From Xenopus tropicalis (Eukaryota > Chordata > Amphibia > Anura > Pipidae), in contig NC_030681.2 in the NCBI RefSeq assembly GCF_000004195.4, forward strand, positions 142,162,006-142,226,005: 64,000 nucleotides of DNA, read 5' to 3'. Below the pieces are notes generated by a model, which saw nothing but the letters and a program-made list of their open reading frames with translations, had not been told where the DNA came from and did no database searches. The position numbers were made by a program, and so were the translations under genes. This document shows, piece after piece, positions 46,195 to 58,711 of the stretch (position 1 is its first letter; the number at the start of each line of letters is the position of its first letter).

Positions 46195-46740
46195 AGATAA
46201 AAGAATACAGGTTTTGCGCTGAACTCAAATCCAAAAGAAGGCAGCTCTCAGTAGTGTAGAGTCCTCAGCTTCATACACACCAACCAGGAAAAGCGAGTGT
46301 ACAAGGGTAGACTCCAATAGTGTATCAACAATGGTATAATTACAGGGTTTCAAAATCCTTTTTTCAATTAGTAAGGAATGAGAGTAAAATGTATCAGGTA
46401 AGGCTCTGCCACAATGCTCACCCTCCCACCTATATACTCATGAACACAGTGTTAAGGATCGCTTTTCAAAACACAATCCCTCAGCATTTCAGTGATGGCA
46501 ACCCATTTAATCAATGTGTGAAAAACCAATAAAAGATACAATCATGCATTAAAGCTTTTACTGATGTATATATAGTTGAAACACACGTCTACTCGCTAAA
46601 AGTGGCAAAAGTATCAGAAGTATAAAGGAGAAGAAGCTGATTGCTCATGGCTTCCAACGCGTTTCGTGAGACTCTGCCCACTTCATCAGGGAAAAGAAAA
46701 AAATGATCACCTGCAGTAAAAATGGTGGGAGCAAAATCAA
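46195..46740. repeat. Dispersed repeat with CCAACGCGTTTCGTG
   Basis: Contains CTTCCAACGCGTTTCGTGAG followed by CCCACTTCATCAGGG, a motif I recall as repeated in frog genomes. The class and boundaries are unknown. Confidence 0.45.
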
Positions 46741-46784
46741 AAGTGCAACATGACGCTTAACCCACAGATAGTTTTTATGATATT

Positions 46785-47418
46785 AAGTGACCTATTAAAG
46801 AATCTTACCAAAACAGAGAACATATATATCAGTAAATATTGCCCTTTTACATCTTTTCCCTTTAGCCACCATTTTGTGATGGGTTGTGTGTTCCCTCAGA
46901 GATCAGCTGACAGGAAATAATGCATAGGAAGAAGTGTGGGAGCAGAATTTAATTGGCTGATGTGAACTTACATGTATGTGTGCCCTTGGTTTGTTTGTGT
47001 CTCCCGTAAATCATCTCAGGAGGTGGCACTTAGTACTTAAAATGGCAATTTTCTGTTTAGCATTACCCAGTGGCACATAGAGATGCAGCCAAGTCCCTTT
47101 ACCATGTTGTTGCGTTATGTCTCTTACAGTTAATGCAAGGAAAAAATAAACCAACAAAATTTGCCACCGGGAGGCTCATGGTCTATGGCGTTTCCTATTG
47201 TGTTTTGCTGGCAAGTTTCTGCACTCTAGCACCACCTAGTGGCAGGATTTAACACTCAAAAAATAGTGTCTGGACATGGTGAGACGAAGTGTAAACTTGT
47301 TGGCTGCATCTGTACTACTGAAAAAGTATATTTCTATGAAAATGGTTTATATACAAGCTGTTTTATGAGTTGTATATTTATAGAGACCTACATTGTTCAG
47401 GGTATAGTTTTCCTTTAG
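46785..47418. mobile_element. Reverse TTAA-type MITE copy split by a nested insertion
   Basis: Matches the inverse of 50784-51287 from AAGTGACCTATTAAAGAATC to GGGTATAGTTTTCCTTTA, but is interrupted at 47081-47311. It is more diverged than the 44600 and 50784 copies. Confidence 0.8.
47081..47311. mobile_element. Nested 231-bp TIR insertion
   Basis: It starts AGATGCAGCCAA and ends TTGGCTGCATCT, a perfect 12-bp inverted pair, inside the MITE at 46785-47418. The left flank GCACATAG and right flank GTACTACTG rejoin to the undisturbed MITE sequence. No coding frame of note. Confidence 0.82.
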
Positions 47419-47419
47419 T

Positions 47420-48320
47420 AAATAGAGAGTAGTAGAGAAATATAGAAATAGAAAGTTCAGATCTCCAAGGGTCTTTGCAGTTTTAGGCCATTGAGATTCA
47501 CAAAACAGACAGATGGTAATCCATGCAGAACCCGATGTATATTATAGCTCCATTTGTACAGCACAAACACAGCAAAGTTCCATGTGGTTTCCCAGTTGCA
47601 TCTAATCTGGGCAAACTAAACTAAGTCGTAGCACAGCATTTCCATCAAGCCAGTGCTCTTCCTGTGGAAGCTGCCAAGTGATTGATTAACGAAACAGATA
47701 TTAACATACAATTCATTCGGAGCTGGAATTTACTATGGTATTGTTTTCTCACGCTTTCATGACTTTGATGAATAGATCCCAGTAAAGGCGGAATACAAAT
47801 ATGAAAAGTAAAAAAAACCTTGCATTTGTATTTCGGTATTTCTCATACTACAGTGAATGGCTAATAATTCTGGAAGTTGTGGTTCAGCAGGACCCAACCC
47901 CCCACACCACTGGAATCCCCCTTTTTTAATCCTTTAGTAATTCATGAGAGACAACTACCAGCTGGCTATCTGTATCTGACACTGGTATGTCTCCTAAAGA
48001 AAGATTAATGCAGCAATTGATTTAAGGGTATCTTGTGCTAGACATACTGTAGAAGACATCTCTTCCTAATCATCACTATCTCCTCCTGGTGATTACCAGC
48101 AGTAATTGATATTTAAGGTGATAATCACTGTCTGCTTGAGCATGTTCTACCGTGCCACTCAGAATACTGCCTCCTCACTCTCTCACTCGTTACTGCACCA
48201 GTAGCTCAGTAACAAGGTTCATTCTACAATAGAGCAGGAGTTTATGCTTTACGCAGCATTGCACATCCAAAAACTTGCAAAATCTTGTATTCATCTGCGC
48301 AACATTGCTGATACACCCTT
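47420..48320. other. Intergenic, possibly conserved
   Basis: No gene. The stretch 47620-47860 looks like unique non-repeat sequence with AATTAAC/GATTGATTAACG-type homeodomain-like words. Conservation is untested. Confidence 0.35.
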
Positions 48321-48329
48321 ACCTTAGAT

Positions 48330-48589
48330 CAGGGATCCCCAACATTTTTTACTTGTGAGTAACACTCACAATGTACACAATGTAAAAAGTGTTGTTGCGC
48401 CACGCAACCATTAAAAAAGTTCTTTGGGGATGCCAAATAAGGGTTGTGTTATTTGGTAGGCCCATGTGGACTGCTGGGCCTCCAAATCAGAGATTTAAAT
48501 ATACCTACCTACTTTGAGGCCACTGGGAGCAACATCAAAGGGGGTGGTGAGCAACATGTGACTTATGAGCCACTGGTTGGGGATCACTG
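48330..48589. mobile_element. hAT-type MITE
   Basis: It starts CAGGGATCCCCAACAT and ends GGTTGGGGATCACTG. The flanks share CTTAGAT with a small offset, a decayed target duplication. Same family as 20425-20711. Confidence 0.85.
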
Positions 48590-48654
48590 TGGCTTAGATA
48601 CAATTAAAACACTTATTCAGTATCTTATTTCCTGCCTTGACTTCTGCAACTTAC

Positions 48655-48835
48655 TCCTTACAAGCATTTTCTCTCAGAAAAATCCTTTATTCCTGGAGCC
48701 AGAGACTGTGCAGTTCTCTCCTCTCTCCCCTCTCCTGCTCCCCCCTCCCATAAGAATTCATAAAACTCACTCCCCCCACCCTTAGGAATGTGTGATGCCA
48801 GTAAAATGCCAAAATTACTTTCCTTCTCCTTTAAA
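48655..48835 (-). mobile_element. Fragment of the 45428-type MITE
   Basis: Reverse copy ending TTTCCTTCTCCTTTAA, with AGGAATGTGTGATGCCAG corresponding to the inverse of the 45428 interior. Confidence 0.7.
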
Positions 48836-49982
48836 TTACCAAATAAAAACAAGCATGGAAAAAGAAATAAAAAAAACCCCCATAATTTAAACATCTTCTT
48901 CCATCAGTATGCAAACGGTTAATTTTTTTCATCAGCTTTTTAACACTGGGAGATTCCTGGGATATATACAGAATACACATGGAAAATGTTTCATAGAGAA
49001 ACATCAGTAACTAAGCACAATCAGTTTTCTTTTTTTTCGTTGGCGGAAACAAAAAAAGCTTCCAGCTGACAGCCGTGGCGCAAGCACCCACGTATATTAA
49101 AACATTATGAACCACTTGCGTTTATTTGTGTTATCGCCGTAATGACAATCCCGTTACATTTCGCTGTTCGGAAGTAGACCTCTTGCTTGTTTCATTTCCA
49201 CTCTTCTGTTAAACAAGCCTTCATCTTGAGAAAGCCAAAACGCTTTAACAAATAAATCACATCTACGTTCAGCCGCTGCCAAGTCAAATTTCTTCAGTTT
49301 CTGGCAATTATGTAATTTCCAGATTTGTTGCAATGGCAATTGCTGATAAGTCAATCGTCATGAAGAGATGTGTTCCAGACCAGACTTTATGAGTTTGTCC
49401 TTCACTGATGTATGGGAAATACAGTTTTGCTTTTTATTCTTTTTTTCCCCCCCAATCATTACTGCTTTCTCCCTCTTTTTTCTAAAGAAAGCTTTCATCG
49501 TAACCGTATAGATCTGGACACTGTCACAGCTAGAACTTACAAAAAAAATGTCAGTTCAAATAAATTAAATCGGGCACTGCTGTTACTAATAAAGTATGTT
49601 TCCACGGAGTAATGTTCATTTAACTTTAATGTCAAATTTGTGATGACCATCATTTTTTTTTGTTTTGTTTTTACAGTTGCTGAAGCATAAAGTTATTACA
49701 ATAAAATACAAAAAGGAGTAAGACTGTTCATTGAATAATTTGGATGGATATTGTACCAAGGCCAAATTTTATTTTTGGTGCAATATATAAAAAATGTAAG
49801 ATATAGAATAACAACAATGCTTCAGTTTTGTATTACATGATGCACATGATTGATGGCTTACTTGCCACCTTTAAATGGCTCTTTATATAGTGAGTTGTTT
49901 GACCATTTATTCACTCCACCAGACTGGTGACCCTCCCTTGGTGTAGTGACTATAGTGTAATCAACAGGATTCCAAGGACTTA
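48836..49982. other. Intergenic, candidate conserved non-coding sequence
   Basis: No gene or repeat. 49020-49400 has balanced composition, many CpG and AATT words and no repeat resemblance. This is the appearance of a vertebrate enhancer, but it is only a guess. Confidence 0.35.
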
Positions 49983-49990
49983 TTCTAGAC

Positions 49991-50297
49991 CAGTGATCCC
50001 CAACCAGTGGCTCGGGGGCAACATGTTGCTCCCCAACCCCTTGGATGTTGCTCTCAGTGCCCCCAAACCAGGGAGTTATTTTTGAATTCCTGACTTGGGG
50101 GCAAGTTTTGGTTGAATAAAAACAAGACTTACTACCAAATAAAGCCCCTGTAAGCTGATAGTGTGCATAGAGGCTGCCTAATAGCCAATCTTAGCCCTTA
50201 TTTGGCTCCTCCATGAACTTTTATGGTGCTTGTGTTGCTCCCCAAGTCTTTTTACATTTGACTGTGGCTCAGGAGTAAGAAAGGTTGAGGACCCCTG
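49991..50297. mobile_element. hAT-type MITE with exact 8-bp duplication
   Basis: It starts CAGTGATCCCCAACCAGTGG and ends GGTTGAGGACCCCTG. TTCTAGAC stands on both sides (49983-49990 and 50298-50305), fitting the nTCTAGAn target of Charlie-like hAT elements. The interior is almost the same as 1-267. Confidence 0.95.
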
Positions 50298-50305
50298 TTC
50301 TAGAC

Positions 50306-50783
50306 TATAGATTCACCATTTGCTATAGGAGCTTTTGGGTAGTCTTATTCTGCTTGTTGGGTCCACCAGTGATGAACGCAGTTTGTCTGCCCACATTAGA
50401 TCTATTCTGTTAGCCCAGGAGCTGAGCAATAAGTTATCAAAAAAATCAGATGAATGTAAGCTTGCCAGAAGCAACAGTCGTCAAGTGTGACAACGAGATT
50501 GTGTTTCAAGATGGATGAAGACTTTACTGACATAAAGGCAAGGCAAGACCTTGAAAAGGCAGGGGTATTTGTGGAATACAACATCCAAAGAAGGGATGCT
50601 GATCTCCTAGCAACCCATATACATTAAATCTATCTATCATCTACTGTATCTATCTATCTATCTATCTATCTATTATCTTCCATTTAAAAGTGTCCTGGAA
50701 GGGATTAGGATTATAGGCACCTAAAGTCTAGCTACAAAATTTATTTTGGATTGATGATAAGTGATAAAGAATACCTCTTTTCA
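50306..50783. other. Intergenic with a (TATC)n microsatellite
   Basis: Roughly 50625-50680 is a TATC-type repeat, interrupted once. The remainder is unremarkable. Confidence 0.7.
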
Positions 50784-51287
50784 TTAAAGGAAAACTATAC
50801 CACCTAGGCAATGTAGGTCTCTATAAAAATATATTGCATAAACAGCTCATATTTAAAACCCTGCTTCATCTAACTAAACCATTTTCATAAAAATATACTT
50901 TTTTAGTATTATGTGCTATTGGGTAATCCTAAATAGAAAACTGCCATTTTAAGAATTAAGGGCTGCCCCCTGGGATCATAGGATTCACAGTGCACACAAA
51001 CAAGCCAAGGCACACATACATGCTAGGCCCCATCAGCCAATGAATGGACAGAGTTCTGCCTTTTACTCCCACACTACTTTCTGTTACAGTTAGAGCTGCA
51101 TTATTTCCTGTCAGCTGATCTCTGAGGAAGCACACAGCCCATCACTAAATGGCGGCTCAAGGGAAAGGATGTAAAAGAGCAATATTTACTGATATACAGT
51201 ATATATTCCAGTTTGGCGAGATTCTTTAATAGGTCACTTAACATAATATTGGTTAAATATTCATTCTTGGGTATAATTTTCCTTTAA
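50784..51287. mobile_element. TTAA-flanked MITE, 504 bp, full copy
   Basis: It begins TTAAAGGAAAACTATACC and ends GGTATAATTTTCCTTTAA. It is the reference copy for 44600-44996 and 46785-47418. Confidence 0.9.
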
Positions 51288-51413
51288 GAAGCTTTACTTA
51301 GGTCCTAGTGCATTCAGGGCAGCAAACCAGGGCCATAATGTATGGAAGACAATTGAATTCTATCAGAAGGAGGAACATAGGTGCTAAAAATCATTGAGAC
51401 ATAAAGTCAAGGG

Positions 51414-51997
51414 GGCTCATTTATCAATGCATCGCAGCACACAAACCGACGCAATTACGATTATGCGCCATTTTGTGTGCACACGCAATTGCATATGCGT
51501 TACATTGCGTCGGTTCATTTATTTTTCCGCCAGTTCTTTTTATGCACATGTCGCAAATACTGGGCAATAATGTCGCAAGCAACAACGTGTTTTTTGGGGG
51601 TGTGGCTAGGGGCGTGTTTTAAGTGCCCAATTTTTGCGTGAGTGTGCACTTTGCGCCTATATATGTGCTATTTGCGCATATATAGGGGCAGATTTGCGCC
51701 GGCATGGCTGCATTGAAATCTTTACGCCTGTTCATTTGTGGCGTAGTTCTGACTGCGCGTTCTTCACCATTTGCGCTAGTATATTCGCAGATTTGCGCTA
51801 GTTTTGCGTCATCATGTGTGCAGGTTTGCGCCATCATATGTGCATGTTTGTATGGCGCAGCAGTTTGCGTCAAAACTAGCGCATGAAACTTTAAGCGACC
51901 ATGTTTACGCTATACTGTTAAATATGCTTATGCGCAGGGCAAAAGTTTTGCCTCTGCGACTATTACAGCGCTGCGATGCATTGGTAAATGAGCCCCA
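51414..51997. mobile_element. GGGGCTCATTTA MITE, 584 bp
   Basis: It starts GGGGCTCATTTATCAATGCA and ends TGCATTGGTAAATGAGCCCC. A possible AAG duplication flanks it. The interior is rich in TTTGCGC and GCGCAT words. It abuts the next hAT element. Confidence 0.85.
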
Positions 51998-52014
51998 AGG
52001 AGTCATATCTAGGT

Positions 52015-52587
52015 CAGCGTTTTTCAACCGCTGTTCCGCGGCACACTAGTGATGTTGCCTGGTGAGCCGTAGGCAGGGCCGCAATTTTTACTTTCAAAAA
52101 AAAATCCGGGCCCTGTCATTGGTTGCGCCCCGTGTGTACGGGTGACGTCAGTACGCACGGGGCGCAACGTTATAAAAGGGCCTGTGTGCGGTCGCGTGTA
52201 GGCAGAAGTGCAGAGGCGGCGCGCGTGAGGGGAAGATGCTGCTGAAGCCGCCGAAGAGTAAAATGCTGCTGGGCACCAATGTATTAGGGGGGCCACGGGG
52301 CACACTGACTTATGGGGGCACTGCTGCTGGGCACCAATGTACTAGGGGGGCTGGCTCTTGGCACCAATGTACTGGGGGGCACTGCTGCTGGGCACCAATG
52401 TACTAGGGGGGCACTGCTCTTGGCACCAATGTACTAGGGGGGCACTGCTGCTGGGCACCAGTGTACTAGGGGGGCACTGCTGCTGGGCACAGAGTTAAAT
52501 TTTTTAACATTTTCTAATGGTGGTGTGCCTCGTGATTTTTTTCATGAAACAAGTGTGCCTTGGCCCAAAAAAGGTTGAAAAACACTG
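52015..52587. mobile_element. hAT-type element with internal 33-bp minisatellite
   Basis: It starts CAGCGTTTTTCAACCGCTG and ends AAAGGTTGAAAAACACTG. ATCTAGGT stands on both sides (52007-52014 and 52588-52595), an exact duplication. It is GC-rich unlike its surroundings and holds the repeat at 52260-52495. Confidence 0.95.
52260..52495. repeat. About 33-bp tandem repeat inside the hAT element
   Basis: Variants of GCTGGGCACCAATGTACTAG followed by GGGGGCACTGCT occur about six times, with length changes between units. Confidence 0.88.
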
Positions 52588-52595
52588 ATCTAGGT

Positions 52596-55500
52596 TATGT
52601 TCAATATAGTTTGACAGGCAGTGGGAGACTCAAAAGTAACTGTTAAGGGTAAGTTGATAGAGGATCGGTGGCAAGGTCAAGATAAAGATAAAAGGTCTAT
52701 TAGCAGAACAATTCTTAATGAAGGAAAGTGTTGTGCTTATTCTTCCAACCTGACAGAAACAGATTCAAGGGGAAAAGAGGCCTGTTATTGATAGCATGGC
52801 CAATGGCCAAAAAGGAGGGTTACACAACACCTGAAGGAGATGTTATGATGAAGAGAAGTCAGTTCCTACATCGTTGTGAATACACAGTGCAGCCAAATCT
52901 TTGTGAGAACTGACATGAAATTATCTTTTGAGTTTATTTTTACTATTTGGTGCATGGGCCTAACCTCATCTTTCGTAAGATATGCAAGCAGTAGTATTTG
53001 AAGCTGCATGTTCAATCAAATAAAGAGAGAAGAATAAGCAGACAATTCAAGAACCACCAAACATAGGAGGAGAAGCCTACTCCACGCCATCTTAGAATAT
53101 TGCTGTTTAAATCACAAGACATTTCATTCAAACATAAACTTCCTCTTCAGATGTTTAGTAAATGAGATACTGTGTTGTAGGAATATTACATGCATTCTCG
53201 GCAATACTAAAACTACTGTATGAAGGAATACAACTCACCTCAATATTAATGGCTATATATATGTCAACAGACAAGGGGAAGCAACATAACTGAATTTGCA
53301 AGTAGAGTAAATATATATGAGCGAATGATTAATGGAAAATTTAATACAGGTACCTGGAACTATTACAGCATTCTACGTAATGAAATAACATTTTTGATGT
53401 CTCTTTAAACCCAGTCTGAGATCTCCAATCAGCAATGCAAATTTCTTTTCCTGGCCCAATCCTTTCTGAGAGACTGAACTGATATTTCATACTTTTTCCC
53501 CAAATCATCCATCAAGACTGTCCAGTTCAGTCTCAGAGGGTCACTGACATTCCGGAGTTATAGGATTTCTGTAATTAAAATGTAATTATCCCATTAACAG
53601 TGTGTTCTTTACTGCATATAATGTGTAAGTATGTATGGCCCTAAAACCCTAATCTGTCAGTGACCCAAGAGGACTGACTCTGGATAGCTCTGACGTCGTT
53701 CATTATTTGATACTTTATAAAACTGATCAGAAATACAATTCATAGGTCAAAGTCTTAGGGTTAAGTTACCAGTGAGAAACACCTGTGTACAGGAAACATG
53801 AACAGTCCCCGAGGTGATTTAACAAAAACTATTTACAGGAAGACGTTAATGGGAATCTATAGCATAATACACGTTGGTCTTGGGTGTACTGGGTATTTGG
53901 GAAAGTACAATCTCATGGAAACAAGTTTTCCTTACATTCTTGACTTTTTAGAGACACAACAAGATTCTAAATAGGAAAAGCAAGCCATATAGTTCATATA
54001 CAGTTCACAGGCAGCACATTGGTCAGGATTTCCAAAAAGTATAGTAGAGAGATTGAGAGAAGTGTTGGGAAACTTCTTATACACAACTGAAACTATAATC
54101 CTGTGCAGTAACATACACTTTTATAAATAATCAATTGATAAGATCATAGACCTTGACATGTTTTCTGTTTTAGAAAGAGTTGGGATCCTGTTTCAAGGGT
54201 ACAGTCAAATATGTTATCTAATGGAAGCATAAAAAATTACTTTTTATTGACTGTGAAACACTTGTTTCAGCACTTACATAATAAACTAAACATTATATAC
54301 TGATTTCTGGAGTAAGTGACTTTCTAATCAGATGTGAGTAAAAGAGCATGAGTCTTTGCCATAACAGTTGTAGAACTGTATAGGATGCAGTCGTAAGTTT
54401 CTATGTCTATAGCTACTGAGAGGCAGTTATGAACTAGTTATATCCTTTAATAAATACACCACTACAATAGAGCTGGGCAGTTTCAAATGATTCAGAGACA
54501 ACTTATTTTTCATGGGCGACCCTGACGTGTACTAACACTGGTGATATTGTGATGTGTCATATTGTCATAACTGCTTGCCGTTGGATCACAGTGTCAGCTA
54601 GGGGATACGGCCAGGAGGAAAAGTCAGTAGGGCTCATTTACATCCACAGATAAGGCGGTATGTTGCCTCTAAAACCACTGACAAAAAAGGTACTTGTGTC
54701 CAAATGCGATCTGTGCCGTTCTGTAAGTAGCGCTCATGGCAATCACTCCAGTGTCAGAATGGGATGACAGGGGCCCACCAGAAAACCCTAGACCATAGGC
54801 TCACTCTCCAAAATACTTTTCATTTACTCCCCACTCAACCTCTATATTTTCCTAGTCTTTTATCTTTACATACTATAATCTATTCTTCTTTATATTTAGT
54901 CTCTTTGTTCCCATAGAGAAATAGCAAATGACCATAAATTAGGCCAAATGGTAAGAGGCAGGAGGGCCCACTGACACCTGTTTTCCTGGTATCCCTATGG
55001 GCCAGTCCGGCACTGAATCACTCTGACTTGTGGTCCAAATTAAGCACATTTATTGATGCACAGCACTGTGCCAAACCCTGGACCTACTGTCGCCTTCTGA
55101 CCAGGTGGTAAGCTCCAGTCTTCCCCCAGCGCAAATAGATGCACAAACATCATTTGCATGCCGACCACAGGAATTGATGCCAGCCAGACTGCAAAAATAT
55201 TTGGCACAACTGTGTCCTATTTACAACGAAGCACGTGCGCAGTTTCATCTATTTGAATTGCATTCAATCCAATTCCAGTATTGCACATGCAATTATGGGA
55301 AAAACTATATATTGTGGGAAAAAAAAATACGGTTGTTGCGTCCAAAACTGCACTTTGCTCACTGTGTCAGTGTAAGTGAATGCACCCTATTTATAATAAT
55401 AACCGCCGGGCCAAAACAACAACACAGTGCCTCCTGCGGCTCAAATAGAGGAGCAGCAGCCATAAACACAGGGTCTCTGGTTCTAGACCAGAGAGTTCCC

Positions 55501-56790
55501 AACAGTAGCCTAATTCATTTACTTACCTGTACCCAACTTTACTTGTTTATCCATAAATAAGCTTTGCAAGTACACATAATAAGCTTTGCGAGTACACATA
55601 ATTACTTGAAAAGAATTCGTGACCTTTTATTAACACAAAGCTGACTGTTCCCAATGACTAGCAGACACGGGAACTGTCGGTAATGATACAACATCAACAA
55701 TCCGAACAGTTTTAATGAACAGCATATGATTACATCAGTCTTGTGATCGTCCATATGACCCTGAGTCTGAAATATAATTCATATCATGAAATACCTTTAA
55801 CACTTCTCTTTTTATTGCACCACTGGTAAAAATATTGGTCAAATATCAAACAGATTTCTAAAGGCACAACCATCGAATGCTCTGTTCTTTGGTCTCTGTA
55901 ATATTTTTGGACATTTGAATGTTCCTCATCAATAGACACAGAACAAAAGCAGGTTACAATAGTCTAGGCTTCGGAGAATTTGAATAAAAATGATGCCTGT
56001 ACGCTTCTATTTTCCCTGTACCTTAAATCACTTCCTTTGGGAGGCAGTTTTAAAGGTCACACACATTTTAACAATTACACACATCCCTGGGGTCGGCTGA
56101 GACTTTCACACACACACACTGAAAAAAAATATATATATTCTTCTCGGTCACATCAAAATGAATATCGGATTTCAAACAAAGTGCAGAGTACATCGCACAT
56201 GGATAAGTAAGTGGAAGGTTGGAATGAAAAGAAAGAAATGCCAATGCAGGGGAAAAAACTGACCTGCTTAAATAAAGGATAGAAAGAAAATCCACCTGCT
56301 TTAGTTATGAATGGTAAATGCAAAATATTTAAGTTATGACTACCAGACTGTTCCTCATCAGACACATTGCATTCCTTGATTGTATCCATCCTCAACTGGT
56401 TACAATTTATGCAAGGTGGGCCAGCCAGAAATGTTATTTTTGTCCTGAAATCTATTGAGGAAAGAAAAAAAAATCATGTTTCCTTTACATGAGGCCTAGC
56501 TAACCTCTGTTTCCTCAGCTGTTGCAGTGGGGCATCCTTGGCCGGCCATGGATTTCTTTGGTTGCTGGCTGTGGTAGATCAGCAGAACAGGGGGAGTAGG
56601 AACAATTTTGACCACAATCTGACTTTGTTTTTTGGAATGATTACTGGGGTCCTCAAGGCCAAGGAAATGAATGGGATTGAATAGTTCCCCATGGGGAGGT
56701 ACATGGAAGGGCTGAACTTGATGGACAGTTGCTTTTTTTTAACCTGAGTTGGCAGACTTTTGGCCCTTGTATGGAGGCAAATAATGTCTT
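52596..56790. other. Intergenic, nothing firm
   Basis: Mostly unique A/T-rich sequence. There is a small direct duplication at about 55560-55605 (ATAAGCTTTGC(A/G)AGTACACA twice) and a CA/TA microsatellite at 56109-56138. The frame 55105-55560 has no domain. Confidence 0.45.
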
Positions 56791-56799
56791 CCTCACTCA

Positions 56800-57044
56800 A
56801 CACAAGTATGAAAAAGGTTCCTGGGCGTGCCAGTAAGAGCTATAATTGGCTACTTTATAGCCCCTGTATGGTCTGGCAGCCTAGAGAAGGCTCTGTTTGG
56901 CATTATACTTGGTTTTTATGCAACCAAAACTTGCCTCCAAATCAGAAATTCAAAAATAAGCCCCTACTTTGAGGCCGCTGAGAGCAACATCCAAGGGGTT
57001 GGGTAGCAACATGTTGCCCCCGAGCCACTGGTTGGGGATCACTG
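56800..57044. mobile_element. hAT-type MITE, left-truncated
   Basis: Shares AACTTGCCTCCAAATC, ACTTTGAGGCCGCTGAGAGC and the end GGTTGGGGATCACTG with the 20425 and 48330 copies. The left terminus is not recognisable. Confidence 0.75.
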
Positions 57045-57335
57045 GCTTACAGAAAGCAACATTATTAGAAAGAAGAATAAAGGTGGAAAAGTTAGTACCA
57101 TTCAGACTATGTGGGTACGGAATAACTCAGAAGGAACTCTGCACAGTAGCTTATATTAAAAATAGCAAGGTGGCATAGCGTTTGAGATTATTCTTTACTT
57201 ATTCAAATGCAAAAAATACAAGATAATTCTATTATGCCCATACATACCGCCCAGTGCATACAGAAATTTCTAGAGAGTGGATATTTTGGGCATTTGAGAT
57301 TGAGAATCAAGCCTTTATTAGTGTGAGTTAAGCCC

Positions 57336-57600
57336 TTAAAGGAGAACTAAAGCCTAACTAAATAGGGCAGATAGGAAAAAATGTTGCACATTATGATTTG
57401 GGCTTCTTTACCAGCCCAAGGCAACCACAGCCTTTTAGCAGGGCAGATCTGTGCCTTTAAAGATGCCCCCAGTAGCCCCCCATCTTCTTTTCTGCTGATC
57501 CTAGCATATTCTCTGAGCTAAGCTTTGGGACTGACTAACAATATACTGTATATTCAGAATATAAATTACACAATATGAGGCTGATTAGTGATTATTACAA
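57336..57600. mobile_element. TTAA-type repeat, left part
   Basis: It starts TTAAAGGAGAACTAAAGCC, typical of the TTAA-inserting families. No matching right end is seen. Confidence 0.55.
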
Positions 57601-58711
57601 GTTAATTGTTATTGCTAGTCTATTGCTAGTTAATGTTAAAGCAACGTTTATGTACCAGTTCAGGAAAATCTGTATATATATACTGTATATATATTCGGAT
57701 TGGCGTTTGTAATTCTTTAACAACTGAAGGATACAGGTCAGACATCTTGAAAGTAGAATTATTTTGTAGACTCCCCATAAACAGCGTTTCTTACTTCTGT
57801 GTTCATTTTTAATAGAGTTATAGCGTCTTATTGAACTGTTCAATATCTGCAGGTATAAGCTGACATTCAGCTGTATCTCTTACCCCCTGCCTAGCCCGCC
57901 TGAACTCTTGCTATTTCTTTCCACACAATTAGTCATTTGAGCTTTCATTTTCACAGCCTTCTATATGGTTTTATCACCCCTCATCTGTCGACTTGAATTT
58001 CATTCGAGCTGGGAGAAGGCCGCTTTCCATTGGCCGTGAGTCTACACGCGTGATACTTTTGACAGGCCTCCTGGATTTCTTACACTTACGGTGAATGTTA
58101 TCAATATTGTTGTAACCTCAAAAGGAGACGATAGCTTTGATTGTTGCTCCACGGGGGCACCCGTCGCTACGCTTTGGGAATATTACATCATGAGAAGGGA
58201 AGACCTTGGGTTACCGAGAAGCACATTTCCAGCCTGTGTTATGATTTTTCATGTCACCTCCAGTAATTAGAAATGAGGATATCCTAATTGCATGTTTGGA
58301 GAAACATCTGCTGAGGTCATAATTGGGCCAAGTATCCAAGCACAACACCCGGGCCTGCAGCTGCTCAGCCCTGCCCTTAGTATAAGGTCGCTGCAGTCAG
58401 TGCATATTACTATTTGGGTGCGACAGCCCAATCTAGGCAGCCAGAAGGCCGGCAATGTTTAGTTCCATCGATAGCGGGAATGTGAAAAATGTGTATCTGC
58501 TACAGACGTTCTAAGGAAAACATTGCTTGAAGGATTCATGACAGATAATATTACGTAGAACATCACTCAAACTGATGCAAAATGGGAACATATGCAATTG
58601 TAATTGCAGCCCGGCTTATACGCAAATAAACAGAGCAAGTGACGTTAGGTGCCGCCATAAATGAAATATACTGTGAGCAAGTGGCCAAAGGAATAGCAGG
58701 AAAGATGTGCG
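57601..58711. other. Intergenic, candidate conserved non-coding sequence
   Basis: 57880-58460 has no repeat or coding signal, moderate GC and several AATTAG and CATTTG words, giving it the look of a conserved regulatory element. No alignment was possible. Confidence 0.35.

Noticed and set aside
55105..55560. 151-codon plus-strand frame
   Set aside because: No domain, no splice support and no conserved motif; length is within chance for a 64-kb window.
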